Positions 11,601 through 23,099 are shown, counted from the stretch's first letter. The stretch: DNA of 64,000 nucleotides from Tubulanus polymorphus (GCF_964204645.1 NC_134029.1:5031001-5095000); one strand, 5' to 3'. Notes: generated by a model not told the origin, from the letters alone. Made by a program: numbers and translations.

Positions 11601-14600
11601 ACACCGACCTGAGCAGTCGTTTCCAATATGTGCGGATGACAAATCATCCAATCACAGAACACTTTCACGACGGGCATCAAACCTTCTTGATTGATGATCG
11701 TTACCAATTCCGAAAGCTTTTTCGACTCCAGTAAACGTCTGTAAGTACATAAAAACGATATCATATCAGTTCCAAGGTTCTAGTGTTAAAAAGAACTCTA
11801 ACTCTAAGATCTCTTAGTGCATATCTTCAGCGCAATATCCGAGTTGAAAGTCTGAATACCAGATAATCTTATGGGTTGCCCCTAGCAAGAACAAAGGCTA
11901 GATACACTAGACTACCAAGTTTGATGTCATATAATTCACTCCTTCCGATCTATCTTCAAATTGCCCCTGAATTACTCTGATGCGAGTGGAGCCTGTAGAG
12001 AGAATCCCACAATTATAACGAAAAAGTCCGAAAATGAAACTTCAAGATAGTAGTTTATTTCAACGTTTCGACTATATCCTAATAGTCATCTTCAGGAATA
12101 ATGACTTATAATTTATTCCTGAAGATGACTATTAGGATATAGTCGAAACGTTGAAATAAACTACTATCTCGAAGTTTCATTTTCGGACTTTTTCGTTATA
12201 ATTGTGGGATTCTCTCTACATCGCGTCAACACGGATATAGTGTTCTATCAATCGTGAGTGGAGCCTACTGTATATTATTACCTATCGATAACGCTTCCAG
12301 TACTGCTTTCACTGCTAGCATCAGCATCGGTATGAAGACTAGAATTCTCTGAAATAACAACGATAAATTACAAGCGATATCCAAAAAATTCGGAATAAGC
12401 CCTCAAAAAATCGATTCATACATATGCGCACCTGTATCCGTAGGAATAGCACTCGTATCCGTGTCAGTCTCAATATTGAACGTAGCAATTTTCTCCGTGA
12501 TTTCCTCGACATATCGCGCTTCAGGATCCATATGAAAACCTGTAAAAAGTCAAAACACGACATGAAAGTCAAGTAAGGTTCTGAAAACTGAAATAAGGTC
12601 GGTCAACAAGGGATCAAGCAAAGACACATAGTTTACACTTCATAAACACTTCATAAACTGATAGGCTCATGGCAGGTGTGGTGGGTTTGTAAGGAACACG
12701 CAAAGAATGAGCGTAAAATCAAATAATCAAATAAATAAAAGGGACAATTCCTTATTCTCAGATCAAATTAACAGAAAGGGATCATTCTTCAGCATCACGA
12801 ATATGGGAAGATGTGGACAATTTTTTCATCATGGATGCATATGTACAGCAGTTAAACCCACTTGACGTTAAATCTGGACTAATTTCATCGATCCCAATAG
12901 ATCTGTATTTAAGCAGGTTCTATTGTATTTTTGAATGACTAAAACTCCACGAGAATCAACTCTACACATACCAGGAGGAACGGCGACCTTCTTCCGGCCT
13001 TGGATGACGTCTTTATAAACATCGAGATCGTCGTTGAAATCGATGCCCTGCGTAAAACTCGTCGACGTTACGCCGAACGGTAGCGACGGCAAAATATCCG
13101 AATTGTTGAAGAATTCTAACGAGAACGCCTGTAAACTGGCGTCGGACGAGCCGCGCTGATAATCGTGTTGCGAGTCACCGCCGATTGTTAGATCACTCTG
13201 AAATATATACCAAGCACTGGATTTGATTTTAACCGTCTGCACCGGTAAAACGGGAGATCCGATGAATCTGCCATTGTTAAATCAGCTTATTAAGAGACCA
13301 TTAAGACAACGAGGGGCCTGTTGCTCAAAAGTTGGTTAAAGCTAAGACAAATTTATCAAAATGATCCCAGTTCCTGGAACGGTACTTGACAAGTATAGGG
13401 TACGCAATTCTGAGTATCATTTGTGGATAAATGTGTTATGTTGGTTTTCATTGCAACAACTATGACCAAAATGTATAACCATTTTTTTCTCAGGTATGTA
13501 CTCAGGGTTACCATGCTCTTGAGGGCGGTATGGCCAAGAACAGTACCCAAAATTGAGTATATGTTTACCCTTGGATAGATGTGTTGAGTACTATACTTGA
13601 AGGAGTACTCGGAATTGAGTATATTTCGATAAATTCGCCCATAATCATTGGATGAATACTGTGTTTAAAATGGATTTTAAGTTGTCACTATGTCAACTAT
13701 CTACGAGTTAACTCTTGGTCAAACCCCTTACAGGTTTTGAGCGTATAGATACTTCCAAACACAAACTTTGCGATACCTACCTGTGCAGATCCGACGCTCT
13801 CCAGGTCGGACTTTTCGGGAGAGTCTTGGTTTTCGCTGAAACCCGGTCGCAGTTCTTGACTCTCCATCAGGTTGTCGCTCTCGTTCGAAGAATCCGTGTT
13901 ATCCAAGAAATTCATGACTTCTTCTTCGTCGGAGTCGCTCAGTACGACCATACCGCCTCCACTTGGTTTACCACCTGAAAACAGCGGGTAAAAACTTGAA
14001 AGATCATGAAGAATCATAATTTTTTGACTTTCAACAAGTCGTAATGGGGAATTGCAACACTATCTATCCCGTTAAATGGCGGAAAGCGAGTTTCACACTG
14101 TCAAATATAACTGTGATATTACATTCATTTTTCCTCGATGATTAGTTAAGTCTTTAGAAAACATAATTTGATTTCAAGTGAAATGAAGAAATTGAACACC
14201 GAAAACTGAGGAACTACTAGCGAAGCTGATGAATCAGTACTTGCTATAAGTGGGATCCTCGATTGCCACAGTAGCGTTGGAGGTTCTCCATCAGTTGATA
14301 GCATCGGTAGCTATCTAGGTTACCTAGTCTAGAGTATTCAGTTAAACCTCAATGACGTAATGACACAGAACTTACCTTCATCTTCCGATTCGTCTGAATC
14401 TAAATCACTTCCTCGATTGTTCCGGCGACGTCTTCGAAACATAAACAACTTTTTTGACTGCAATAAAATAGAAATTACAAACAACTGAAATCATACCGGC
14501 AGCACACTAACACACTAAGGTAGGAGGGGTCCCAAGTTCAGAAATGCCTACCAAGCATTTGTTAGGGGGGGGGATAGTTTTCAACACAAATGAGGAAAGT

Positions 14601-17600
14601 TTGGCATGGAAAAAATCGTAGTTTAATCGAAAACCAGAAGTGAATCATTTTAGGTCTATGAATTTAGATCTAGCTTTCAGGAATTTGATGCTTACATAAT
14701 GAATAGATAGCACAGAAATATATCTAGACGCAGTCCAACAGTTCTGAGTTGAGATTTAACTCAAAGTTAACTCGTTGACAAGGAACTAATTTCGAATAAC
14801 TGAGAAGTTAAGTCTTACAACTGTGGAACTGAATCCTGATCAAATCTTACTTTATTCGGCGATTTATCTTTACTATCGTCGGTTTTAGCGTCATCCCGAT
14901 TATCCGGTTCACCGGCTGATTCATCGTCGGACGACACGTCGACATCGAGTGGCGACCCGGCGCCGAGCGTTTTACGAGGATTCTCGAGCTCTTCGAGAGT
15001 TCCGGTCAGTCTACTTACGACGTGATTCAGAACGTGCGAAAATAACGCAAGCGTGAACGCGATAGCAGCAGTCACGTACTGAGACCCTGAATAAATAGAT
15101 GACAATTTTAAACTATGTAAAGCCAAATTGATATCATTTTTTTAAAACTTTACAGTGGATATTTTCTAAGAGACTTACTTCAAGCCTATCGACGGGACCT
15201 GCCATCTTGATCACGATAATGACATCATCATTCAACGTCACAAGGGATTCCCTCCTGTCATTCTTTAAGCTGGTGCTGCACCTGGATGCAGGAGTTAAAC
15301 AGGTTGTCCCAGATGCTTAGATTATGATGTCACTATTGTAATCAAGATTGCAGTGCCGTTCGAAAGGCCCAATGTTACTATAACAATAACGAATGCTGTG
15401 ACAGATTGTTCAGGTGGCATGTTAGCCAAAAAGTAGCACTTTTCTGCACTTACTGACATTTTAAGAAAAGTAAGCACAAATAAGGCCTTAACACTGAGTA
15501 GAGTAACTACATTAACATTCCATGAAGGAAAAGAATGAATTCCAACTCTAATAGTGTCAAACCGGACCAACAACCGTAGAACAGGGCCCTGTACTGTATC
15601 GCTTACCACTCATTTGTAGTTGTCTAACGGTCATTATACACATAACGACCAACCTATAAACGATTACATCATCTAAATACGGAACTTTCTCCTCTTCTCG
15701 ACCGTGAAACGAACCGTTCATCATCAACAGCGGCGGCTGATAGTACATACACAGGTTGAACTGTTGTAACGTCGTCTGGCAACATTCCTGCAGTTCTTTC
15801 GAATCGATACTATAGCGAAACGGAATGAGAGAAGAACCATTTAATAACCGGTGAAACAGAGGTATGGGTTATAATTTGAGGGCGCAGTACAATTAAAACA
15901 GTAACACAGTTATGATTAGAAGAATAAACTTCATTCATACCCATTATTATTGTGGAAGACATCCATCATGTGCATAAAACCGACCAGACAAGTTTTAACA
16001 TCTTTATACCTGCAAAAATTGCAATAAAAAATACAGCTGGTTTACCACAGTCGATGGCTGTATGTTCCCTGTGAACCGGTAATGAATGATTAACTCACTG
16101 TTGTTGTTCAGGAGGCATATCCCTCGGCGATGCTTGGCAAACTTCCGTAAACTTTTTTCTATTTTTCTCGAACAAACGCTTGAGGTTGCCTTCAGCTCCT
16201 TCGAAACTCTGCTCACACATCAAACTAAAAACATACACAAAATGTTACGGTACCGTTAAAGTGTATATGTAGTCGGCCTGTTAAAACGAAACATTCGTTG
16301 ACTGCAGTAGGTCATTATTTGAAAGTAAAATGACTTACCAGCGATAATAGAAATAAGCAGCAGAACAGCTATAATGTGAATTACCGGCTAAAGTTCCTAG
16401 TTGATTCTGTGGCATACCTAACAAACAATGGAAATAATAAAACTAACTACATTCATGGCAAACAAACTACATTTCAATGGAATCTTCTGGTCGATGATAA
16501 ATGACGTTATTGTTTCTCACCTAAGCTCGGGTAAAGGATGAGAGCCTGTTTGTAATAACGTTGCGCTAGAATTCGACTGCGAACGCCGTCAAAATCTTGC
16601 TGGTAACGAGCTGAAAATTGAAATTAAAATACATATAAAATCATTTCACATCATTAACTACTGAAAAATCGCCTATCTGGATAAATCAAAGTTTACAATG
16701 CTCAAATCAGGGTCCCTTAAGAGAAAATTTAAAATTTCAAGGAAATCCAAATCATTTCCATATCCAAATTACTGTAGACTCCTCCTGAACTAGTACTGTT
16801 TATTTCAGTAAAACCATTATTTTGGTGGTTTTGCGAGCAAATCTTTATCCTTAACACTACCTAAACTTAGTTTCTAGTTTTTCGGCATTTTGCCCAAATT
16901 AACATAGTTTCAGACTATCTGTTTAGGGTTTTTTAATAAATCAAGGAGCAGTAGGAATCCGGTAAATGTAGTCTGTTTCAATTCAAAACGGGCCAAAGCA
17001 ACCACACCAGCCCAGTGATTCAACAACACAAGTGTTTAACATACCGATATCTCCGAGATAAATCAAGCACCGATGACAAGCTTTACGAGCCCAATCTAGA
17101 ACCTGCGTGTCGACATCGATTCGTTTCATTTGAGTCATTCCTTTACGATCTGCAATATTACAAAACACCAAACTGTAAAACATGCGTTTTGCTCATTTAC
17201 GAATATTCGTACTTGTACTTACTAATAAGGTGAGATGGCGGCTCGGATAGGTAGTGGAAGTCCAAGATGTTTAAATTCAAACCGAATTCGCTTTGAATTC
17301 GTAGTAATAGATGATGGTAATATCCAGTCGCAGCAGCTAGATGCGTACGAAACGCAATTTCAAGACTACTCTTTTGTTGAACTGACTGAAAAAAGGTAGG
17401 CAAAATGTCCAGTGATAGCAACATATGAACAAGAGCTAGAAATTCGTCATGTGCGGCAAATAAAGACTGGAGCGTTCATGAAAAAACAGAAAGATTTTGA
17501 ACATCTTTATCATTTAGAGAAACCCATATTATCAAATCAAACTGTTATTGTTTGTTTTCTTATGTTTTGGGCAGAATCCTTCCACCAATCTTCAGTGCAT

Positions 17601-19008
17601 ATTTGAAAACGACAGTTAAATGTTACACAGTAGTTACTAGTTACAATAGTTAAGAACCACACCAGGAGTCTCAACTTACATTCTACAGTATTTCAAAAAC
17701 ACAGAATTTTTGGTTTTTCAACTAAAGAAATCTTTCAGTTTTTATTGTGGGTTGACTCGCAAAACAAGAAAGCCATAACAGAGACCAGGAATTTCTGCTT
17801 CAGTCACAAATCTTTGCTTCATATTTACAACAAGAACAACAATTCAAAATCAATCAACCATTTGAACCTTGAAACTGGATCCTGCACTTCCACAGAAGTT
17901 GGCAAAAATTTCATATCAAACAATAGAATAAGTAAGTTCAAATCTGATCTTGTGAAAAACGAACCTTTCGATGGTTCTTCAACAGCTGAATGATGTCATA
18001 GAAAACTTTACGCCATAAAAGTTCTTCAGCTCGCCGGCCGTATTCAGTCGGATCATAGAACATCAGCTGCTCGCAGTAGTCTTTTAATCTATGTTATCGA
18101 GGAAAGAAAGAATTAGCACTTCATACTGAAGCTGCCCTAGAAGTGGTGCGTGCCAGGATAATGTCAATGAAGAGCTGCAACACCAGGTGATGTGATGATC
18201 ACTCAGATCTTCCGTTCGGGTCTACTTTACTGACTCACCTATTTCGAAGCCCGATAGATTCTGATAAGAAGACATCTCTGTAAGCTTTTTTCGTTTTGAG
18301 TATTTCATCAAGTCTCCTGATGCAGTCCAGAACTGCCCTGTTAAATAAAATAGATTTTAAACCTTACCACTTATAAAATAATGCACGTCAGCAATAAAGA
18401 CCAGGTATTTTGTAAGCAGAGGCCTTTTCTATATAGTAAGGGCCTTGAAGTTGAGCAACGGAACCATCATTCCTCAGCAGGGAATCGATGATATCAAGGC
18501 TCTGCCACAGTACAACACAATCCTTGATTATCAAAAGGAGTAATTGGCTTCCCTGATCTAAGAGGGTGTAAGCTCAACATTATAGCGATCATAGTGGCTA
18601 TTAATGCTGGCATCTAGGAATACGAAATACGGGCAAGGTCAGACAGCACAAGATTTATAACACCAGAGTTTTGCCTGCCTTTCTGTTTTGTAGCATAATT
18701 TAGCAAGGATCTAACTAATACCGGTACTAAAAGTTAGGAGGGCGGGGAGAGAAGGCACTTGTTATATCGGATCATGCTGGGTTTATCTACAGATGTGGCA
18801 GTAGTGGATTTATTTATTATTTCATCCGGCCATAGCCCATATTTAAGAGTCTGTGACGATTCACAGGCTTTGAACTGCTGCAGTAGCCTTGCTGCAGTCC
18901 AAGTCAGCAGTATCGCGTAGTGTAGTTTTCTCACTCTAACCTGTAGAGCCGCTTTGCTTTATCGAGCTCAGATTTTCCATCTGAATTCTTTCCAGGTATT
19001 TTCTTCAT
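1..19008 (-). CDS. SMG5: SMG5, nonsense-mediated mRNA decay factor (26 coding exons, 3' end cut by window edge)
   Basis: SMG5 pairs with SMG7 on phosphorylated UPF1 and links aberrant mRNAs to decay and UPF1 dephosphorylation. I assembled the exons by hand, in transcript order: 19008-18941, 18337-18239, 18088-17965, 17385-17223, 17149-17045, 16610-16521, 16417-16339, 16224-16099, 16009-15941, 15809-15607, 15086-14851, 14457-14376, 13974-13781, 13197-12972, 12539-12432, 12348-12282, 11738-11609, 11493-11418, 11297-11107, 10702-10553, 2601-2542, 1943-1787, 1674-1584, 1374-1294, 1065-908, 40-1. All 25 introns are GT-AG and every codon phase carries across. The total is 3173 nt, at least 1057 codons; human SMG5 is about 1016. 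The start is the first ATG (19006-19008); its exon ends KRLYR, as in vertebrate SMG5. The last visible residues are KDFYKKW, so only about four codons and the stop are missing. Very sure of identity; individual splice sites are inferred. Confidence 0.96.
789..832. repeat. 22-bp tandem duplication in SMG5 intron 25
   Basis: The 22-bp unit beginning CTGTCAAATACACTG occurs twice back to back, identical except for the final base. It lies in the last intron (41-907). The rest of that intron shows nothing recognisable. Confidence 0.8.
2031..2308. mobile_element. 278-bp non-autonomous element with CAGG...CCTG ends in SMG5 intron 21
   Basis: The left end is CAGGTCGGCCACTT. The reverse complement of the right end is CAGGGTGGCCACTGACC, so the termini are imperfect inverted repeats of a type seen in hAT-like elements. 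There is no coding capacity. Two 42-bp direct repeats (1989-2030 and 2309-2350) abut the two ends exactly and match at roughly 33 of 42 positions. They may be an older tandem duplication split by the insertion, since a hAT target duplication would be 8 bp. Confidence 0.6.
2890..3180. mobile_element. Family B element copy, degenerate
   Basis: Contains repeated GGGCCAA and CAAATTTGG blocks in both orientations (for example near 2930, 2990 and 3130), the signature interior of the element at 25335-25580. Termini are not clear, so this is probably a decayed copy or two nested copies. Confidence 0.45.
3454..3648 (-). CDS. Unassigned 64-aa ORF behind a TATA box, nested in SMG5 intron 20
   Basis: I do not recognise this protein. 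It is basic at the N-terminus (AARRYIARLRQRLD), has no signal peptide, and ends FDTLRA. A TATATAAG box sits about 57-64 bp upstream of the ATG on the same strand, giving a plausible short leader. The region is more GC-rich than its surroundings. No AATAAA is seen just downstream. It could be a small intronless gene, a retrocopy fragment or a chance ORF; 64 codons alone is weak evidence. Confidence 0.25.
   Translation of the reverse strand: MTNRKTGWFVTAARRYIARLRQRLDLIAKLDSVVHGFGTVTKSLIKPATGNNFNHVELFDTLRA
3705..3711 (-). promoter_or_regulatory. Candidate TATA box (TATATAA) upstream of the 3454-3648 ORF
   Basis: Minus strand reads CCTATATAAG. The core is nearly palindromic, so a plus-strand promoter reading toward 3740 is equally possible. 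Confidence 0.3.
4438..5211. repeat. Purine-rich tract: (GA)n at 4438-4490 and 4920-5211
   Basis: The plus strand is strongly biased to G and A, first as a GAGAGA microsatellite and then as a long imperfect GA/GGA/GGGA stretch. The two are separated by a family C palindromic element at 4784-4910. Pro/Ser/Leu-rich minus-strand ORFs over this stretch are artefacts of the composition. Confidence 0.8.
4784..4910. mobile_element. Family C palindromic element (MITE-like)
   Basis: Inverted repeat of about 45-bp arms. The left end reads GGCCAGTTGTTCAAAGGTTG and the right end is its near reverse complement (CAACTTTTGAGCACCTGGC). No coding capacity. A broken relative lies at 13312-13735. Confidence 0.65.
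5641..5750. mobile_element. Family B element fragment
   Basis: Starts GCGATCACACGAAGACAATT and continues GGCCTGGGCCAAACTGGCTC, closely matching the left half of the element at 25335-25580. The right half is missing or replaced. Confidence 0.6.
6676..7041 (+). CDS. Unassigned 121-aa ORF in SMG5 intron 20
   Basis: An open frame from ATG with Gln/Ser/Ala-rich low complexity around residues 83-95, caused by CAG/CAGC repeats at 6917-6960. It has no signal peptide or recognisable domain. A good splice donor (TAT followed by GTAAGT) lies after codon 10, so the long frame may not be what is translated, if anything is. It could be a fragment of a mobile element. Reported only because 121 open codons are unusual in this AT-rich sequence. 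Confidence 0.15.
   Translation: MKERLIKGKYVSLERSVEIVDSINTSRAPILTQVPLTQAARVNSRWNVSNLQSGISNLVQIQPPQPVFSNKVIANIYNIHRSSAAAHSAAQQSQPADCDSNQIPRSLNDNDAINITPSMNI
7650..7802 (+). CDS. Unassigned 50-aa ORF, possible first exon
   Basis: The ATG opens MKLSTRRTKNN and the frame continues through a GC-rich Ser/Pro/Ala segment (VAPAASGGSSPDTPRKTT) before TAA. Possible SP/TP phosphorylation sites are visible. A GTATTT donor-like site follows the TT pair, so it may be a first coding exon of a gene inside the SMG5 intron, but I found no continuing exon. Composition differs from flanking AT-rich sequence. Confidence 0.2.
   Translation: MKLSTRRTKNNIADSVISDQTNVRVAPAASGGSSPDTPRKTTVFDFVLLL
9352..9482. mobile_element. 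Family E palindromic element
   Basis: Begins GGGGCCAGTCATGACTTTAA and ends with CAGACTGTGCACCTGG. Internal GTCTTAAATCT blocks appear near both ends, and AGTC/GACT pairs make an imperfect inverted repeat. No coding capacity. Confidence 0.5.
10553..14457 (-). CDS. SMG5: SMG5 exons 12-20: disordered acidic middle and linker to the PIN domain
   Basis: These exons encode about residues 455-862. Exon 12 carries the basic run FRRRRRNNRG that precedes the acidic Ser/Asp/Glu segment in SMG5 proteins. Exons 13-16 are low in hydrophobics, with VVLSDSDEEEVMNFLDNTD near the start, and look unstructured. Exons 17-18 return to strong conservation (INQEGLMPVVKVFCDWM; LWTRLSVLLNVLP). Exon 19 has LQNLPPIQEIHSHIVFD and exon 20 has RICCLRKFGYFAAKLA, both diagnostic of SMG5. 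Exon 18 (11418-11493) is only 76 bp and exon 16 only 67 bp, so single-frame ORF calls miss them. Confidence 0.93.
11851..11925. repeat. Dispersed repeat shared with 57847-57920
   Basis: Both sites contain AGTCTGAATACCAGA, then TATGGGTT, then a tract ending near ACTACC/CTACC. One copy lies in SMG5 intron 16 (11739-12281), the other in PFDN1 intron 1. This is probably a remnant of an interspersed element. Confidence 0.5.
11995..12219. mobile_element. Near-perfect 225-bp inverted repeat in SMG5 intron 16, carrying two hammerhead-like motifs
   Basis: Arms of about 105 bp (11995-12101 and 12113-12219) are reverse complements with very few mismatches, around a spacer of about 11 bp. Each arm contains CTGAAGA, a six-base-pair stem, then GAAAC, on opposite strands, followed by GTTGAAATAAAC. 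The arrangement looks like a head-to-head pair of terminal fragments of a retroelement. It would fold into a very long hairpin in the SMG5 pre-mRNA. Confidence 0.8.
12119..12149 (+). ncRNA. Hammerhead-ribozyme-like core (plus-strand copy; mirror copy at 12065-12095 on minus)
   Basis: CTGAAGA at 12119-12125, one base, stem GACTAT/ATAGTC (12127-12132 and 12139-12144), then GAAAC. This matches the CUGANGA-stem II-GAAA core of hammerhead ribozymes, with one extra base before stem II. Stems I and III are not resolved by eye, so cleavage activity is not claimed. Confidence 0.4.
13312..13735. mobile_element. Family C element, degenerate or interrupted, in SMG5 intron 13
   Basis: The left end reads CCTGTTGCTCAAAAGTTGGT. 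The right part has GTTGTCACTATGTCAACTAT, identical to the block at 4852-4873 of the intact copy. About 250 bp of unrelated sequence with internal GAGTA repeats lies between them, probably a second insertion. Confidence 0.5.
14731..14836. mobile_element. Family D palindromic element in SMG5 intron 11
   Basis: Begins CAGTCCAACAGTTCTGAGTT and ends ACAACTGTGGAACTG, an imperfect inverted repeat. Shares the ACAACTGTGGAACTG terminus and the GTTCTGAG(T/C)T block with the copy at 34854-34957. Confidence 0.55.
14851..19008 (-). CDS. SMG5: SMG5 exons 1-11: N-terminal 14-3-3-like and helical-repeat domain
   Basis: These exons encode about residues 1-454. By homology they form the 14-3-3-like fold that binds phospho-UPF1 and SMG7, followed by a helical (TPR-like) region. 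Visible family landmarks are EELLWRKVFYDIIQLLK (exon 3), FRTHLAAATGYYHHLLLRIQ (exon 4), ARKACHRCLIYLGDI (exon 5), LAQRYYKQAL (exon 6), MPQNQLGTLAGNSHYSCSAA (exon 7), SFEGAEGNLKRLFEKN (exon 8) and AAIAFTLALFSHVLNHV (exon 11). Introns here are short, mostly 70-600 bp. Exon 11 ends in an acidic Ser/Asp-rich stretch that opens the disordered middle of the protein. Confidence 0.95.
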
Positions 19009-19383
19009 TTTATTCGATTGACAGAAAGTCAAATCAACATCCAGCACATCTTTACAAATAGTGTTTTTCTCGCTTCAAAAAAGAACTTTTACAGAAGTTT
19101 CACTTTGACAGCAAGCGCTACCGGAACTAGAACTAGACTCCACACATCGGTCGGAATGAGACCCGGACGTGTAAGTCAATACAATACAATAAACTTTATT
19201 CGCATTTTACCTGGAAGAGTGCATCTATATAGTATGATAGATGTGTGTTGCCTATATTATGGAAAACACCACCACAAAGAACTCGTACAAATCCTTCAAT
19301 CTTTAGTAGTTTATAGTGATGACTTGACGACGATCTCCTCGGACGGACAGCCGGGGAGTAATAATGGCTTTTTGCCTTACAAA

Positions 19384-19430
19384 CAGCGGCTGGCCTATTG
19401 CATCTTCAAGATGCAATAGGCCAGCCGCTG
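19384..19430. repeat. Perfect 23-bp palindrome with one-base spacer
   Basis: The left arm starts CAGCGGCTGGCCTATTGCAT. The right arm is its exact reverse complement, with a single C between them. It is flanked by a GC-rich patch in AT-rich sequence. The 19185-19205 stretch (CAATACAATACAATAAAC) looks like the tail of an interspersed element. Confidence 0.9.
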
Positions 19431-22400
19431 AAAAAAGTTTTTTCAACCACCCGGAACGGTTTTTCACCGTCCAGAAAAATAATTTTACAAGATCCCTAAC
19501 TGATCCCTAATACCGCATGCTCCCGTATCCCACGGAAAAAAGACCCCGGCGAGGCAGCTTCGATCAGTGCGCATCATACTTGAGCGCCGATCTGTGATCA
19601 AACATTTTTAGTTAGTATGATCGTAATGGATTCGACTAATAAGTCCATACAAAAATGTTGGAAAGGCGACAGGTGCCTTAGGTTTTCTCAAATGAACATG
19701 CCATTGAAACAAAGGAAGTTTTTGAGTTTTTCCTGTCAATTCGTTTGTTAGAATTTCATCCGTTGAAGAGAGTTCCATCTCGTATGCAACAGATGGGCTA
19801 TTTAGTAGGCCACCATTTCTTTGTCTTTTTTTAATTCGGTGTCGTTTCTTTATCATTGCGTGGCTTTGATCTCAGAGTGCATCAAATGGAAAAATTGTCA
19901 TCGGATATTTACGCGTCAGAATGTCCGCGTCCGACTTTCATTAATCGAGAGATCGAAAATGTAGTTTCTGTCGACTGTTGATAAAGTCGATGGTTTATAT
20001 CAGCATGCACACAGCAGACGAGACAGCAGCGGATATCGCGAAGAACCGTATCATTTCTCGCTGAGAAGCATGGCTGTGTATTGGCACTTCTTTGAACCTA
20101 TTAAATCGCTAAGCGTGTCCGGAATAATGGAGGCTTTTTCCTACGAGTAAATAAATGAGGTTTTCTTAATCTTTCGTGCGCTCTACACGTTTAAACATCA
20201 AACATGCCACTTATTGTACATTTGAGATTGATGGTCTGATTATACGGAACTGACTAGAAAACAGAGACTATCTGTTTGAGAGTCGTAATACGTGGATTAC
20301 TCGTAAAAATCGAACATCTGATCGTGCCACTCGGCCGTGCGGAAGATTGCCATGAAAATTATGCCTACTAAAGACGAATCGAATGTCCCAACTCGCTTCG
20401 GGGCTGATGCAAAGTTCCCCTCATTGACATTTTAATTTCCGATTTGACGCGAGGAAAATATTGACTGTGCGATAAAATACAATACAATTTTAATCTGGGT
20501 ATCACCCAAGGGGCGGATTTTTTAACGTCGGTTATATATTGAATTAAACATCACTTTAGACAGATTAATTAAAATAGCTTTGACAGAATTTCAACAAAAA
20601 AGGGGAACGATCTTGTAGTTTTTAATTTCGAAGATTGATGGGTTGACAGGTATCGAAAAAATCTTTAAGTCCGACCGTATCAGCGTTTATCCACACAGGG
20701 TCCCTATGTTTGATTGGAATTTATTCGCCGTCACAGGCATATGAAATTATTCTTAGCTCTTTAGTATAGTGCAGTAGGAAGGGAGAGAGAAGAAGCCGGA
20801 AGTAGTCTATACGTAAATGCTGTTTTGAACTTTCAATTCATAGCAGAGCTTTAGCTTATCGTTTTGTACGTTCATTGGATTTACAATGATCCGAATAAAG
20901 GCATTATTTGCGAAGGGAATGGGCGAATAAATGAAATTACATGGCGGTCAAAGAAACTATCATTCACTGTAAAGGCCAATCCTCGGACCATCGCGGGGGA
21001 AATCGAATAGTGTGTTTGACTCGTAGACAATAACATGTATTGCTCCCCTCTCTCACATCGGTATTCAAATGGTGCACACTTCTTGCCAACTCCACGTGTC
21101 TTTGCGTTCGGCTACCTGCTGCAGTTCCATCCCCATCAGCATATAAAATGAATACATAAATGTGGATGTAGGTGACAGTATCACAAGACGATTTACGTGA
21201 CTGAATGTAATTGTTCGTTGCGCATTTACAAGGAGCTAACGACTACATGACTATCACATAAAATGGGAACTTATCACGAGAAACCAGCGGTTCAATGTTT
21301 CCCAGAAGATGCGTTATAGTCCCGGGAAACTGTCAGGTGTATAGCAAAAACTACTCCCACCGGAATCTGCTAATCGGTCGCGTAGCAAACGAATTGGGTA
21401 ATGTAGATGTTAGGGACTGAATCTCTTCTTTGCTTATCGCGATTCGCTTCATCGCTTTGATTCTTGATTCGATTTTGCTCGCCATCGGCTGCCTGCACGT
21501 CTGTCGTCGCTCGTTCTCTTTCACTACACGCTGTTTCTAATTACTCGAGAACAATCGCCCAAATCAATGCTTAATTGTCGACATGAAAGCTCGGCTGAAA
21601 TTAGACCGATATTGCCCTAGTCGTAAATTGGACTTTCACGCAGCGTTTGTCGTTAGTTTCAATTAGCGTATCGTTATGCCGGTCATGACTTTTACAGGAA
21701 ACAGTGGATGAGATTTTGGAATGATTACTTTTCGCTTTCAAAGCACTCGCATTTGATTGGGGGTTTCCAATGACGTTTGGTGGAGAATAATTAAACAGAA
21801 ATCTAGGAAAAGCCATTTGTCATCCTTGCAAGAAATGAAAGTCCAAATGAAAGGCCTCCATTGATTGCCTCGGCCAGAGATCCATCATCAGCAAAAATAG
21901 ACAAACGCACCGGTTTTTGCCCTACAGTTTCAGGCTCACAATATGAACCCTATTTTTTAAAATCCACCCACTGTAAGTCACCGGAGTATCAGAACTTGAA
22001 TGAAACGGTATTCTTTTAACAGGGAGGGAACGAAAAGAACCACCGCCCAATTCCGCCAACTCAAGGATTCGAACCCACTCAGTTCGTGACATTCGAATAG
22101 CGTTCATCCTCGAAAGTTTTCTGCTGTTTAATCACATCTCCGATACAGTCGTCAATGCTAGAGTCCCTTGGCAATCCCGTGCGGAGGGCAATTTGCTCTG
22201 AGACATTAGCACATCATTTATGATTGAAGGAACACACGATTTTATATGGTTCACGCGAGTTTTACCTCGGACGTACTATTCTAAGTGGTTTTAACTAATG
22301 GTACTGCTTTTCCTGATGTGCAATAACGGCTACGATTTAAATAGAAGACGCACGCAACAATTCTCTTTCATCAATTTATAAACAAGTTGATTGTTTCATC

Positions 22401-22927
22401 TGCAGCGCGACAAACGTGGATAGAATATCAAACACGAATACCGTAGAATAGGGATACCGTGGTTACTTGAGACAAACCTTTTTTATTGAAGTAACCGGCC
22501 GATGTAGTCTCATCGGCATTTATGATCATTTTCATCGTTTTCTTGCAATGCGATTCTTTCAAATTGAAATAATACCGATGGTACGAAGCAACTTTTGTGT
22601 GGGTGTTTAAAAAATGACTTCAATTTTTTTAAACTGCCAAAAGGAAATTCTTCCTAAATATGGCGCCAAGCAAACAACTCATATTTAATTACTAGACAAT
22701 AAAATGATCTTATAATTTACGTCACGTTTTGCATGATCATCATCATCAGTTAGTTGTATTATGGAATCGAAGCTATGATACTATGAAGAGGTGTCTCAAG
22801 TATCCCAGCCCTACGCCATTCACTAAAACATCAATACGATTGCGTTGGCGCGCCAACAATTCATGGCATCAATGAATGAGCGGTCGATGTTGATGAGAAT
22901 GAAAGATGTTAAATCAAACGTTATTTT

Positions 22928-23099
<172 letters not shown>

